Origin: Solimonas sp036405815
GTDB lineage: Bacteria; Pseudomonadota; Gammaproteobacteria; Nevskiales; Nevskiaceae
Assembly: GCA_036405815.1 (NCBI GenBank)
Contig: DASWWX010000063.1
Coordinates: 1-64,000 of the forward strand
DNA: 64,000 bases
Direction of reading: 5' to 3'
A program made the translations under genes and the position numbers. Below, piece after piece: positions 8,307 to 17,463 of this stretch (positions are counted from its first letter, which is position 1; each line of letters opens with the position of its first letter). Below the pieces are notes generated by a model. The model searched no databases. It was not told the origin of the DNA and worked only from the letters and a program-made list of their open reading frames with translations.

Positions 8307-8969
8307 TCAGGTGCCGTCGAAGCGGTAGCCGAGAATCTCGACGTCGCGCTTGAAGTAGCGGCCGACCAGGTCGGCAAGATCGTCGCTGTAGTAGCTGCGG
8401 TAGTCCTTGCTGCGATCGGTCGAATGGCGCTTGTGCGGCAGCGCCGGTGTCGGCACGCCGATACGCTGGCAGATCGTGTGAAAATCGTCCTGCAGGCTCT
8501 CGTAACGGCCCAGGAAATCCGTCAGCACCTTGCCATGCAGGTCGACGATGTAATCGCTTTGTACGGTGATGGCGGTATCGAGGTGGTACTGATACGGCCG
8601 CTCCGGATTGAGCTTCCAGCGCGTGAAATCCTCGAACGACGCATGTCCCTCCAGGAGGTGCGGCCGCTCACGCTTGAGGTGGTGGTAGCTCGATACCTGC
8701 AAATCCCACGGGTTGCGCACGAACGCGAACTTGAACAGCTTGCTGAAGAACTCCTGCGGCAGCATCTCCTGCGCGCCGATGATCTTGGCGTGCCGCGGCA
8801 GCTTGGAGGCGATGCGGTGATTCGTCAGATGCGACAGGCGCGAGCAGATGAACTGCGCCAGGTAATAAGGATCCTTCCACTGCAGCGACTTGAGCGCTGC
8901 CCTGACGCTGGTCCCGCCGGTCTTGGCGATATGGACGTAAAGGAAGTTGTAGCGGTTGGAAAGCAGCAT
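8307..8969 (-). CDS. Sulfotransferase family 2-like protein
   Basis: Sulfotransferases move sulfate from PAPS to hydroxyl groups, here probably on a sugar. The 220-residue product has the 5'-phosphosulfate loop LYVHIAKTGGTSVRAAL at its N-terminus and the 3'-phosphate motif FAFVRNPWDLQVSSY near residue 82, the two hallmarks of the family. I chose the ATG at 8969 because the PAPS loop starts about 10 residues later. A GTG 30 codons upstream (9059), preceded by GAGGA, would leave only 11 bp to the divergent FkbM gene. It heads the four-gene run that continues with AsnB, GT4 and FkbM. No PAPS synthesis genes are nearby. Confidence 0.8.
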   Translation of the reverse strand: MLLSNRYNFLYVHIAKTGGTSVRAALKSLQWKDPYYLAQFICSRLSHLTNHRIASKLPRHAKIIGAQEMLPQEFFSKLFKFAFVRNPWDLQVSSYHHLKRERPHLLEGHASFEDFTRWKLNPERPYQYHLDTAITVQSDYIVDLHGKVLTDFLGRYESLQDDFHTICQRIGVPTPALPHKRHSTDRSKDYRSYYSDDLADLVGRYFKRDVEILGYRFDGT

Positions 8970-9070
8970 TTGAGGCCGGGCTCCGACATTGCGGCGATTA
9001 TCGTCCAGCCGCGTGAAGCTGCATACTAGAACGGCATTTCGCGCAGCCGCGTTTTTCACCCGGAATCCTC

Positions 9071-9814
9071 ATGGCAGCAGGTTTTTCCAAGTACGTCGAT
9101 CGCATGGGCCTCGTTCAGGGGCTTCGGCTATATACCTTGTCGAAATACGGCCGCCAGGCGTTCCCGGTCGTTGCGCCAGGCTTGTCACAGCCGGTGCAGG
9201 TGCGTCCGCGCACGTCGGACCGCAACATGTTCAGCGACGTACTCCTGGATCGAGAGTACGACCTGCCGATGGACCCGCCCCCTCGCTTCATCATCGATGC
9301 GGGCGCCAACGTCGGCTACACGTCGGTCTTCATGGCCTCGCGCCATCCCCAGGCTCGGGTGGTCGCGATCGAACCGGAAGACTCAAACTTTGCCCAGTTG
9401 AGCGACAACGTTCGAGAACTGCCGCAGGTCACACCGCTGAAGGCCGGCCTCTGGCCCCGCGAAGCGTATCTCTACGTCGAGAATCCGGACGACGTGAAGT
9501 CCGGATTCCGACTCGCCGAATCGGCGGAACCGCGGCCAGGCGCTATCAAAGCCACCACCATCGGCAAGCTGATGGAACAGTTCAACGCCGATCAGATCGA
9601 TATCTGCAAGATCGACATCGAAGGCGGCGAGTGCGAGATCTTCTCCGATCCTTCCTGCCATGACTGGTTGTCGCGCACGCGGATGTTGATCGTCGAGCTG
9701 CATGACCGGTTCCGGCCGGATTCCAGCGCCATCGTCGACCGGGCACTCGCGCAGCATCCACACACGCGCGAGACCAAGGGCGACAACCTCATCTTCCGCC
9801 TGCGCGGCAACTGA
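9071..9814 (+). CDS. FkbM family SAM-dependent methyltransferase
   Basis: The 247-residue product is a second FkbM-type methyltransferase, diverging from the sulfotransferase gene. It carries FIIDAGANVGYTSVFMA (SAM-binding motif) near residue 73, VVAIEPEDSNF near 98, and the signature DICKIDIEGGECEIF near 176. It differs clearly from the other FkbM protein in this region, so it probably modifies another position or acceptor. The first ATG is used; the ribosome site is weak. It stands alone on the plus strand and ends 66 bp before the convergent glnE stop. The gap between the two FkbM-containing arms (about 100 bp if the sulfotransferase starts at 8969) would hold both promoters. Confidence 0.85.
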   Translation: MAAGFSKYVDRMGLVQGLRLYTLSKYGRQAFPVVAPGLSQPVQVRPRTSDRNMFSDVLLDREYDLPMDPPPRFIIDAGANVGYTSVFMASRHPQARVVAIEPEDSNFAQLSDNVRELPQVTPLKAGLWPREAYLYVENPDDVKSGFRLAESAEPRPGAIKATTIGKLMEQFNADQIDICKIDIEGGECEIFSDPSCHDWLSRTRMLIVELHDRFRPDSSAIVDRALAQHPHTRETKGDNLIFRLRGN

Positions 9815-9880
9815 GTTTCTGCCCGAGCGGCACCTGCCCGAACGGCGTCGACAAGCCGCCGTCGCCACGCGAACGAACGG

Positions 9881-12676
9881 CTAGGCGCCCTCGAACAGTC
9901 GCTTCCAGTGCGCCGCCACGCACGCTCTTTGCTCGATGAAGGCATCGGCGGGCGTCAGCGCGCTCTCCTGCTGCAACGCGCGCGCATGCGCCCACGCCCG
10001 ATAGCGCCGGTAGCAGTCGATCAGCTCGCGCTTTTCATCGGCGCGCACGCTGCCCGCGCGCTCCAGCGCCTCCAACTGCCGCCAGTTGTCGCTCCACTCG
10101 GCGATGGCCGGATCGCGGTGCGCGTCGCGCAAGACCAGGAACTGCGTGATGAACTCCAGGTCGATCAGACCGCCTACACCCTGCTTGACGTCCCACCCCT
10201 CAGCGGTGGACTTGTCCAGACTCTCTCGCATCTTGGCTCGCATTTCTGCGATCTCGCGACGCAGACGCTCGACCTCGCGACCACGCCCCATGACCTCGGC
10301 ACGGAGCCTTGCGAACTCGTCGGCGATGCCCGCACTGCCCGCCACCGGCCGCGCGCGCGTCAGTGCCTGGTGCTCCCAGGTCCAGGCCTGGCTGCGCTGA
10401 TAGTCGGCGAAACTCGACTGGCTGCTGACCAGCAGCCCCGAGCGGCCATTGGGCCGCAATTCCATGTCGACTTCGTACGCACGGCCGGCAGAGGTCTGCG
10501 TCGCCAGCCAGTTGATCAGGCGCTGCGCCAGTCGCGCGAAGTAAGTGCCGTTGTCGATGCGCCGCGGCCCGCCCTGACTGTCCTCGTCGAGCTGGTCGCA
10601 GTCGTGCAGGAACACGAGATCGAGGTCCGAGCCGTAGCCCAGTTCGATGCCGCCGAGCTTGCCGTATCCGATGACCGCAAATCCGGCCGGCGCGCCGTCG
10701 CTGCGCATCGGCTGTCCGTACTGCGCACGCATCTCGGCCCAGGCGAACTCCAGCGCCTGCGCGACGATGGCCTCGGCAAGCCAGGTCAAGCGGTCGCTGA
10801 CCTTGACCAGCGGCAAGGCATGCACGAGGTCTGCGGCAGCGACGCGCAAGGTGATCTCTTTCTGATAGCGACGCAGGGTGTCCATCGCCGCCTCGGTGTC
10901 GCTGGCGCCGAACTCCGCGCAGCGGCGTCGCAATTCACTGAACAGCTCCTCGCGCTCCGGCGGCTCGTACAGCGTGCGCGGATCGAGCAGGGTGTCCAGC
11001 AGCACCGGCGACTGCGCGATGAACTCGCTGAGCCAGGGACTGGCCGCGCATAGACGCAGTAGCTGACTGCGCGCCGCGGCGCCCTCCCGCAGCAGCGCCA
11101 GGTACGTGGTTCGCCCGGCAACGGCCTGCAACACCTTCAGCGTGCGTCTCAACGCGACATCGGGCCCCGGCTGGCCCAGGGATTCCTCGGCCAGCAACGC
11201 AATCAGCCCGATCAGCTTTTGCACCGCATCCTCGCGCATGCCGCGCACGAGACGCGCCGACTTCAAGGCCGACAGGTCGTCCAGCAGTATCGCGGTGCGC
11301 TGCCGGAAGCCAGCGGCGTACAGCGCCTCCAATGCAGCGTCACCCTCGAGCGCGTCGTTCCACAGCGCCTCGATCAGCCCGCGCAGCGGGATTTCCACGC
11401 GAGCGGCCTCGTCGGTCGCAAAGACGCTCTGAAACTGCTCCTTGACGAAACACCGCACGTCCTCGATCGCTGCGAGCAACGCATCCCAGTGCTCGAACGA
11501 CAGCGCAGCGCATAACGCCGCACGCAGCTCAGGCTGTACCGGCAACGCATGCGCCTGTTCGTCGGCATACATCTGTATCGCATTCTCGACCCGGCGCAGG
11601 AACACATACGACTCATCGAGCCGCTGCGTGATGGCGGGCGCCAGATGCCCGGCTTCGCCCAAATGACGCAGCACCGGCCGCAATCGCGCGTCGCGCAGCA
11701 TCGCCTCCTGTCCACCGCGCACGAGCTGGAACGACTGGACGATGAACTCCAGTTCGCGGATGCCGCCGGCACCGAGCTTGATGTTGTCGTGCAGACCCTT
11801 GCGTCGCACCTCGTCCTCGATCATGCGCTTGAGATCGCGAAGGTTGCCGATCGCGTTGTAATCGAGATACCGGCGATAGACGAAGGGGCGCAGCGACTTC
11901 AGTAGTTCGAACCCGGCGTCGATGTCGCCGGCAATGGGGCGCGCCTTGATCAGGGCATAGCGCTCCCACTCGCGACCGTGGACCTGGTAGTAGTCCTCCA
12001 GCGCCGCGAAGGACGCCGACAGTGCGCCGGCCGAACCGAACGGCCGCAGCATCGTATCGACACGAAACACGAAACCGTCTTCTGTGCGACTCGCCAGCAA
12101 GCGCGAGACGTCCTGCGCAAGCTTCGGAAAGTATTCGTCGCTGCTGATTCGACGCGCACCGTCCGTTTCACCGGCAGCGGTATGGCAGAAGATCAGGTCG
12201 ATGTCGGAGGAAAAGTTGAGTTCCCGCCCACCCAGCTTGCCCATGCCGAGCACGACCGGGCGGATCACCTGCCCGTCCTCGGTGCGCGGCAGACCGTGAC
12301 GGACTTGCAGTCGCGATTCGACAAACCGCAGCGCCGCCTCGCAGCAGGCATCGGCCAGATCGGAGAGATCGCCGAGGGTTTCATCAAGGGGCGCGAGATC
12401 GGCAAGATCGCGGAAGGCAATGCGCGCCATGGCCGCGCGCCGCAAGCGGCGCAAGTCGCGCATGAACGTTGGCTCGTCCTGTGCGGTGACCAAAGCCAGG
12501 ATCGGCTGCGCCTGCTCGCCGGGCGACAAAGTCGACGCGAAAGCGCTGGCATCGAAGCCAGACAACGCCAGCGTCTCGCGCACGAAACGACTGGCCGCCA
12601 GCACCCGCGGCAGCGCGGCGCGTGCCGCTTCCGGCCAGCGTTCGCTGCCGATCGCCGAAATCGAGGATTCGCTCAT
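9881..12676 (-). CDS. glnE: Bifunctional glutamine synthetase adenylyltransferase / deadenylyltransferase
   Basis: GlnE adenylylates glutamine synthetase when nitrogen is plentiful and removes AMP when it is scarce, under control of PII proteins. The 931-residue product has two nucleotidyltransferase domains, each with the GSD/SSD-type metal-binding motif: FSSDIDLIFCHT in the N-terminal deadenylylase half and GYGSDLDLVFLHD in the C-terminal adenylylase half. E. coli GlnE is 946 residues. I started at the ATG giving MSESSISAIG. A GTG 27 codons upstream is in frame but adds a non-conserved stretch. It is the last gene of a minus-strand run after the amidase, 114 bp away, so it may also have its own promoter. 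Confidence 0.95.
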   Translation of the reverse strand: MSESSISAIGSERWPEAARAALPRVLAASRFVRETLALSGFDASAFASTLSPGEQAQPILALVTAQDEPTFMRDLRRLRRAAMARIAFRDLADLAPLDETLGDLSDLADACCEAALRFVESRLQVRHGLPRTEDGQVIRPVVLGMGKLGGRELNFSSDIDLIFCHTAAGETDGARRISSDEYFPKLAQDVSRLLASRTEDGFVFRVDTMLRPFGSAGALSASFAALEDYYQVHGREWERYALIKARPIAGDIDAGFELLKSLRPFVYRRYLDYNAIGNLRDLKRMIEDEVRRKGLHDNIKLGAGGIRELEFIVQSFQLVRGGQEAMLRDARLRPVLRHLGEAGHLAPAITQRLDESYVFLRRVENAIQMYADEQAHALPVQPELRAALCAALSFEHWDALLAAIEDVRCFVKEQFQSVFATDEAARVEIPLRGLIEALWNDALEGDAALEALYAAGFRQRTAILLDDLSALKSARLVRGMREDAVQKLIGLIALLAEESLGQPGPDVALRRTLKVLQAVAGRTTYLALLREGAAARSQLLRLCAASPWLSEFIAQSPVLLDTLLDPRTLYEPPEREELFSELRRRCAEFGASDTEAAMDTLRRYQKEITLRVAAADLVHALPLVKVSDRLTWLAEAIVAQALEFAWAEMRAQYGQPMRSDGAPAGFAVIGYGKLGGIELGYGSDLDLVFLHDCDQLDEDSQGGPRRIDNGTYFARLAQRLINWLATQTSAGRAYEVDMELRPNGRSGLLVSSQSSFADYQRSQAWTWEHQALTRARPVAGSAGIADEFARLRAEVMGRGREVERLRREIAEMRAKMRESLDKSTAEGWDVKQGVGGLIDLEFITQFLVLRDAHRDPAIAEWSDNWRQLEALERAGSVRADEKRELIDCYRRYRAWAHARALQQESALTPADAFIEQRACVAAHWKRLFEGA

Positions 12677-12790
12677 GCGTGGCGCCACCGGCTCCAGGCG
12701 GCAAGCAACGGCGTATGGCAAGCCACACCAACGAGGGCCGATGAGGCCTGAGCGCACAACGCGATCCGCGCCGTCGTCATTGCGACTTAC

Positions 12791-14272
12791 CTACAGCGAA
12801 GGTCGACGCGAAGCCCATGGCGCAGCCTGCTCCAGCTGCGCGGCGAGGCGCAGCAGCAGCCCCTCGCCGCCATGCGGCGCCAGGAAGTGCGTGCCCAGGG
12901 GCAGCCCGGCCGCGGTCCAATGCAGCGGGACCGACATGCCCGGCACACCGGTCAGATTGCCGAGCTGCGTGAACGGGACCCACTTGAAGTTCTCGACAAC
13001 CATCTGCTCGATGATGCCGGTCTTCAGAAGTAGACGCTCCAGGCCCAGTGTCAGGATCAGGCGCAGCGCCGCGTGTTGCCAGGCCGGCGTTCGAATCTCG
13101 CCGATGCGCGCCGGCGGCAGGGCCATCGTCGGCGTCATGAAGAGATCGTAGCGCTGGTGAAACTCGCCGAGCTGGCGCGTGTAGTCGTTCCAGCGCAGAT
13201 AGCCGGCGACGTAGTCGCTCGCTCGGCTGGCGTGGCCGAACGCCGCCATCGCCAGTGTGTCGAGCTCGAAGCCTTCATCGCCGCAACCGGTCTGCTTGCG
13301 GATGGCATCGACCGTCGCCGCACAGTTGGCAAACCACATGACGATGAAGTCCTTGCCCATCTGCAGACCATCGATCGCCGGCTCAGCCTCCTCGACATGG
13401 TGGCCCAGCGATTCCAGCAACGCCGCGCTGCGGCGTACCGCCTCAACGGCTTCCGGATGAACCGCAGTCCCAATCGGTGAACGGGTCGTGAAGCCGATCT
13501 TGAGTCGCCCCGGGTCGCGGCCGACCTCGTCCAGGTAGGGTCGCTCCGGCGGCACGATATGGAACAACGAACCGAGTTCGGGCCCGTGGGTGGCGTCCAG
13601 CATCGCGGCGCTGTCGCGCACACTGCGCGAGACGATGTGGTTCATCGCCGCACCGTGCATCAGCTCGCCATACTGCGGCCCCCAGGGCGTGCGACCGCGC
13701 CCCGGTTTCAACCCGAACAAACCGCAATGACCCGCCGGCAGACGGATCGACCCGCCGCCGTCGTTGGCGCCGGCCATCGGTACGATGCGCGCCGCCACCG
13801 CCGCCGCCGAGCCGCCGCTGGACCCGCCCGGCGTGTGATCGAGATTCCACGGGTTGCGGGTCGCGCCCCACGCCTCCGGCTCCGTGATGCCCTTGGCGCC
13901 AAACTCGGGCGTGTTGGTGCGACCGAAAACCACCACGCCCGCATCCAGCCAGCGCTTCGTGATCTCCGCATGCTGCTCTGGCGTATGCCGGGCCGACTTC
14001 AGCGCCTTGCAGCCGTAGGACGTCGGTACGCCGGCATACTCCTGGAACAAATCCTTGCAAAGGAAAGGCACCCCGGCGAAGGGGCCGCTCAGCGGCTGTC
14101 GCGTGCGTGCGCGCGCGATCTCGTGCATCGGCGTGACGATCGCATTCAAGCGCGGATTGACCTCGTCTGCGCGCGCCAACGCTGCATCCAGCAGCTCACC
14201 CGCCGTCACCTCCCCCGCCCGCACCAGCGCGGCCAGGCCGAGTCCATCGTGCTCCGCGTATTCCTTGAACAT
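12791..14272 (-). CDS. Amidase (amidase-signature family)
   Basis: Amidase-signature enzymes hydrolyse amides with a Ser-cisSer-Lys triad. The 493-residue product shows all three: Lys73 in FLCKD, the cis-serine in GGSSGGS at about 151-155, and the nucleophile Ser175 in DGGGSIRLPAG. The family length (450-500) is normal. The signature also occurs in GatA, but no gatB or gatC is near and the sequence reads as a general amidase, so the natural substrate is unknown. The start ATG lies 4 nt after the stop of the upstream spermidine-synthase-like gene, which makes translational coupling likely. No signal peptide is seen, so it is cytoplasmic. Confidence 0.9.
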   Translation of the reverse strand: MFKEYAEHDGLGLAALVRAGEVTAGELLDAALARADEVNPRLNAIVTPMHEIARARTRQPLSGPFAGVPFLCKDLFQEYAGVPTSYGCKALKSARHTPEQHAEITKRWLDAGVVVFGRTNTPEFGAKGITEPEAWGATRNPWNLDHTPGGSSGGSAAAVAARIVPMAGANDGGGSIRLPAGHCGLFGLKPGRGRTPWGPQYGELMHGAAMNHIVSRSVRDSAAMLDATHGPELGSLFHIVPPERPYLDEVGRDPGRLKIGFTTRSPIGTAVHPEAVEAVRRSAALLESLGHHVEEAEPAIDGLQMGKDFIVMWFANCAATVDAIRKQTGCGDEGFELDTLAMAAFGHASRASDYVAGYLRWNDYTRQLGEFHQRYDLFMTPTMALPPARIGEIRTPAWQHAALRLILTLGLERLLLKTGIIEQMVVENFKWVPFTQLGNLTGVPGMSVPLHWTAAGLPLGTHFLAPHGGEGLLLRLAAQLEQAAPWASRRPSL

Positions 14273-14276
14273 GCGC

Positions 14277-17213
14277 TTACTCGCTCCGGTACGCCTGCGC
14301 GCGCAGGTAATTGAAAGACACCGTATCCGGATAGGCCTTCCATTGCGCCAACCGCGCTCGCGCGGCGTCGCGACCGCCGTCGCCCAGCAACTCCGCCATC
14401 AGCATCTGACTGACCAGCACCTCGGTCACCACGTTGTCGCCAAGACTCTTCGGCAGCAGCTGATCACCGAGGGCCAGCACTTGCGGCCAATCGGACGCCG
14501 CCACCGCAGCGATGAAGTCGATCCAGGCGCGAGACATCGGGTCCAATCGCGCATGACAGGTATCGGACCGCAGGCGACCGACCATCGACGCACCGGATGC
14601 CGCCGTCAAATGCGGCACGAAATCGCGCACGTATTCCTTGAGCATATGAGGCCACTGGTGCTGCAGCATCGCGGGATTGCACTGATTCAGCGCCGACAGC
14701 AACAGCGCGCTACGCGCCAGCAACCCCGAACGATCGTACTCGTCAGCTGCGAGCGGCTTGCCGTCCAGGTAATCCGGCAGTCGCTGCATCCCCTGCGCGA
14801 TCTGCGCGGCAGAAAGCGCGTGGTTTCGAGACAGGAGGGTCGTTGGCGGGGGCTGCGCTTCGAGGCGCGCGCTGTAGGGCTGAACCCGGATCAGCCCAGA
14901 CGCGTTGGCCCCGAGGAAACGCTGCTCGACAGCAGATTGGTCCAGAACAGGAAAATAATCAGAGTTCCGCGCCGCACCGAAGATCTGGAAGTAGGTAGCG
15001 AGCGTGCGCTTGCTACCCAAGCGCAGCGCGAGCATGTCGTCGACGCTTTGCACGCCAACCGTCGCCGCCAGAGCGCCCAGCCTCGAAGAGGTCAGCACCC
15101 CCGGATTCAGCGCCGGCACCTCCCCGTGGGCCACCGCCACGATCAGAAAGTCTCCATCCAGCGTGGCATACAGCTGATAGTCCGAGAAGCGGCTGCCCAG
15201 GGCGTTGAAAACCGACCCCAGAAGATGAGGACTGATCTCGTACCCCTGCAACCACTGCAGGAAGATGCCCTGAGGCGCCAGATAGCGGCGCACCTGACCG
15301 TAGAACTCCTCGGAGAACAGGCTTGCCACCCCACTCACCCAGGGATTCGACGGCTCCGAGATGATCAGGTCGTAGCTCCGCGGCTGTCGCGCAAAGAAGC
15401 TCTTTGCGTCCTCGATGTGGATATGACTCCGCGGATCGTCGTAGGCCGCCGATACGAACTCCCCGAAGTAACGCGCACCCTCCACCATCGCCGGTTCGAT
15501 CTCGATGGTGTCGACGCGTTTCAACGCCTCGTGCTGCAACAGGGTGTGCGTGCTGCGCCCCGAGCCGAATCCGATCACGGCAACCGTCTCGGCTTCGGGG
15601 TTCAGCATCAGGGGCAACACCCCCATCAGGATCATCGTGTAGTCGTCCGAACTGGCGCCGCTCGGATCGATCCCGGCATCGACCTTGCCGTTGGTCGCAA
15701 TCGAAAGATGGCCGTTGCTCGCTCGCAGCACGTCGACCGACGCGGTCTTGCCGTCGCGATGAAACAGCACCTCGTTCTTGCTGCGGGCTTCGCCAAATCG
15801 GAACACACCGGATGCCAACTGCGACGCGTCGAAATGCACGAACAGCGAGACGTAAGCCGCCACCAGCAGCGATACCGCCAGGCTCAGGCGAGCCGGACGC
15901 GACCACGAGAGGCTGGCGGCTCGCAGCAGCCACAGGCCGAGCGCCAGATCGAGGACCGCGCCGAACACAACCACCTGACGCAGCCCGAACGTCGGCATGA
16001 CGACATGCATCGCCAGCATGACGCCGACGATCGCGCCCAGGGTATTCGCCGCATAGACCCGGCCGATCGCCGCCTCGCCACCGCCGGCGCGCACCAGGAT
16101 GGCGGTGATAAGCGGCAGGGTCATGCCGGCGAGAAAGGTGGCCGGCAGCATCAGCACCAGGCACACCACGTGCGAGAACAGGTTGAACGCGACATAGCCG
16201 CCTGCGTTGCGCTGGACGGTGTGCATGACGGCGCTCATCCAATCGAACGCATAGCCATACAGCACCAGCGACAGCAGCGCGGCCACCGCCATCCAGACTT
16301 GCACCCACCCCAGGACCCAGAGCGGACTGCGGTAGTGGTCGATGCGACGCCGCAGATAGAAGCTGCCCATGGCCAGCCCGAAGATGAAGGCCGAAAGCAT
16401 CAACTCGAACGCATGCGTGGCCGATCCCAGCACCAGCGACAACATGCGGATCCAGCCCATCTCGTAGAGGAACGAGGCTGCGCCCGTGACGAAGGACGCG
16501 GCGATCAGGAACGCCGGTGCCACGCCCGCCGCCGCGCTCACTCGATTGGTCAGTGCTTCTCCCAGGGGGGAGCCGGCGCGCTTTGCCCATAGCAACCAAA
16601 CCCCCAGCGCGACCGCAAAGTTCAGTAGCGCTGCGGTCAGCAAGGTGCCTGGAAGGCCAACCAGTGCAATCAGCACGAACCCGCTCAGCAAGACGCCGGC
16701 AGAAGCGCCAAGGCTATTCGTGAAGTAAAGCCACGCCAGCGTACGCCCCGTGATGTCCGGGTTCAGTCGAATCAGACCACTGCTCATCAACGGGAAAGTG
16801 GCGCCCAGCAGGATGCACTGCGGCAGGATCACCAGGCCGGCCAAGCCCCATTTGAACAAGTCAATCGACAGCGGACTGCCGAGCACCGGAATCACGCTGT
16901 CGAACGCCCAGCCCTGCAGCGCGCGGAACATGGGATCGAACCCCAGTCCGAGCAACCCCAGTATGATTTCGATGACGATGTACCCCATGAGCGGCTGACG
17001 CAGTCGCTTCGCCCAGTTGCCCGCCATCCAGGCTCCGAGCGCCATCCCGCCCATGAAGATCGCCAGCACCAAGGTCTGCGCGTACGCCGCGTGGCCTAGA
17101 AACAGCTTGAGGTAGTGGGACCAGATCGATTCGTAGATCAGGCCGGCAACACCGGATAACGCGAACAACACGTAAAGAGCCGTGTTGAGGCCACGGCGTG
17201 CGTCAGTACTCAT
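14277..17213 (-). CDS. Membrane-fused spermidine-synthase-like protein
   Basis: The product is 978 residues from MSTDARRGLN. The first half (to about residue 460) has at least ten hydrophobic segments and resembles a transporter-like membrane domain. The second half holds a Rossmann fold like spermidine synthases: VAVIGFGSGRSTHTLL near 555, then DTIEIEPAMV and DLIISEPSNPWVSG. The last 250 residues have no obvious domain. Such fusions are annotated in databases as spermidine synthase-like but few have been tested, and polyamine synthesis is not proven here. I chose the ATG at 17213; a GTG 14 codons upstream lacks a ribosome site. It is the first gene of the run with the amidase and glnE. Confidence 0.8.
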   Translation of the reverse strand: MSTDARRGLNTALYVLFALSGVAGLIYESIWSHYLKLFLGHAAYAQTLVLAIFMGGMALGAWMAGNWAKRLRQPLMGYIVIEIILGLLGLGFDPMFRALQGWAFDSVIPVLGSPLSIDLFKWGLAGLVILPQCILLGATFPLMSSGLIRLNPDITGRTLAWLYFTNSLGASAGVLLSGFVLIALVGLPGTLLTAALLNFAVALGVWLLWAKRAGSPLGEALTNRVSAAAGVAPAFLIAASFVTGAASFLYEMGWIRMLSLVLGSATHAFELMLSAFIFGLAMGSFYLRRRIDHYRSPLWVLGWVQVWMAVAALLSLVLYGYAFDWMSAVMHTVQRNAGGYVAFNLFSHVVCLVLMLPATFLAGMTLPLITAILVRAGGGEAAIGRVYAANTLGAIVGVMLAMHVVMPTFGLRQVVVFGAVLDLALGLWLLRAASLSWSRPARLSLAVSLLVAAYVSLFVHFDASQLASGVFRFGEARSKNEVLFHRDGKTASVDVLRASNGHLSIATNGKVDAGIDPSGASSDDYTMILMGVLPLMLNPEAETVAVIGFGSGRSTHTLLQHEALKRVDTIEIEPAMVEGARYFGEFVSAAYDDPRSHIHIEDAKSFFARQPRSYDLIISEPSNPWVSGVASLFSEEFYGQVRRYLAPQGIFLQWLQGYEISPHLLGSVFNALGSRFSDYQLYATLDGDFLIVAVAHGEVPALNPGVLTSSRLGALAATVGVQSVDDMLALRLGSKRTLATYFQIFGAARNSDYFPVLDQSAVEQRFLGANASGLIRVQPYSARLEAQPPPTTLLSRNHALSAAQIAQGMQRLPDYLDGKPLAADEYDRSGLLARSALLLSALNQCNPAMLQHQWPHMLKEYVRDFVPHLTAASGASMVGRLRSDTCHARLDPMSRAWIDFIAAVAASDWPQVLALGDQLLPKSLGDNVVTEVLVSQMLMAELLGDGGRDAARARLAQWKAYPDTVSFNYLRAQAYRSE

Positions 17214-17463
17214 GAACAGGCGGTTCCCAGGTGACAGATACGCGGACGCAGCCACGGGGGGAATGGCTACTCGAGACAGGCTCGCAACGCTTACCCCCGA
17301 AGGTTACCGTCTCGTCCCGGATGCCGGCTAGCAATGCCCCCTCTCATCACGCGCGATCGTCGGTGGCTGACGCACCGACCGGCGGATCGCGGACACTCGC
17401 GCCACGCCAGGCTCGGCAGATAGCGCGCGGATGCTGCAAGCTCGATCCCCATCAGGCCATGCC

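Noticed and set aside
17214..17463. Additional small gene between the spermidine-synthase-like and TauE genes
   Set aside because: The 250-bp gap has short frames only, with no ribosome site or hydrophobic segment; it most likely holds two divergent promoters.
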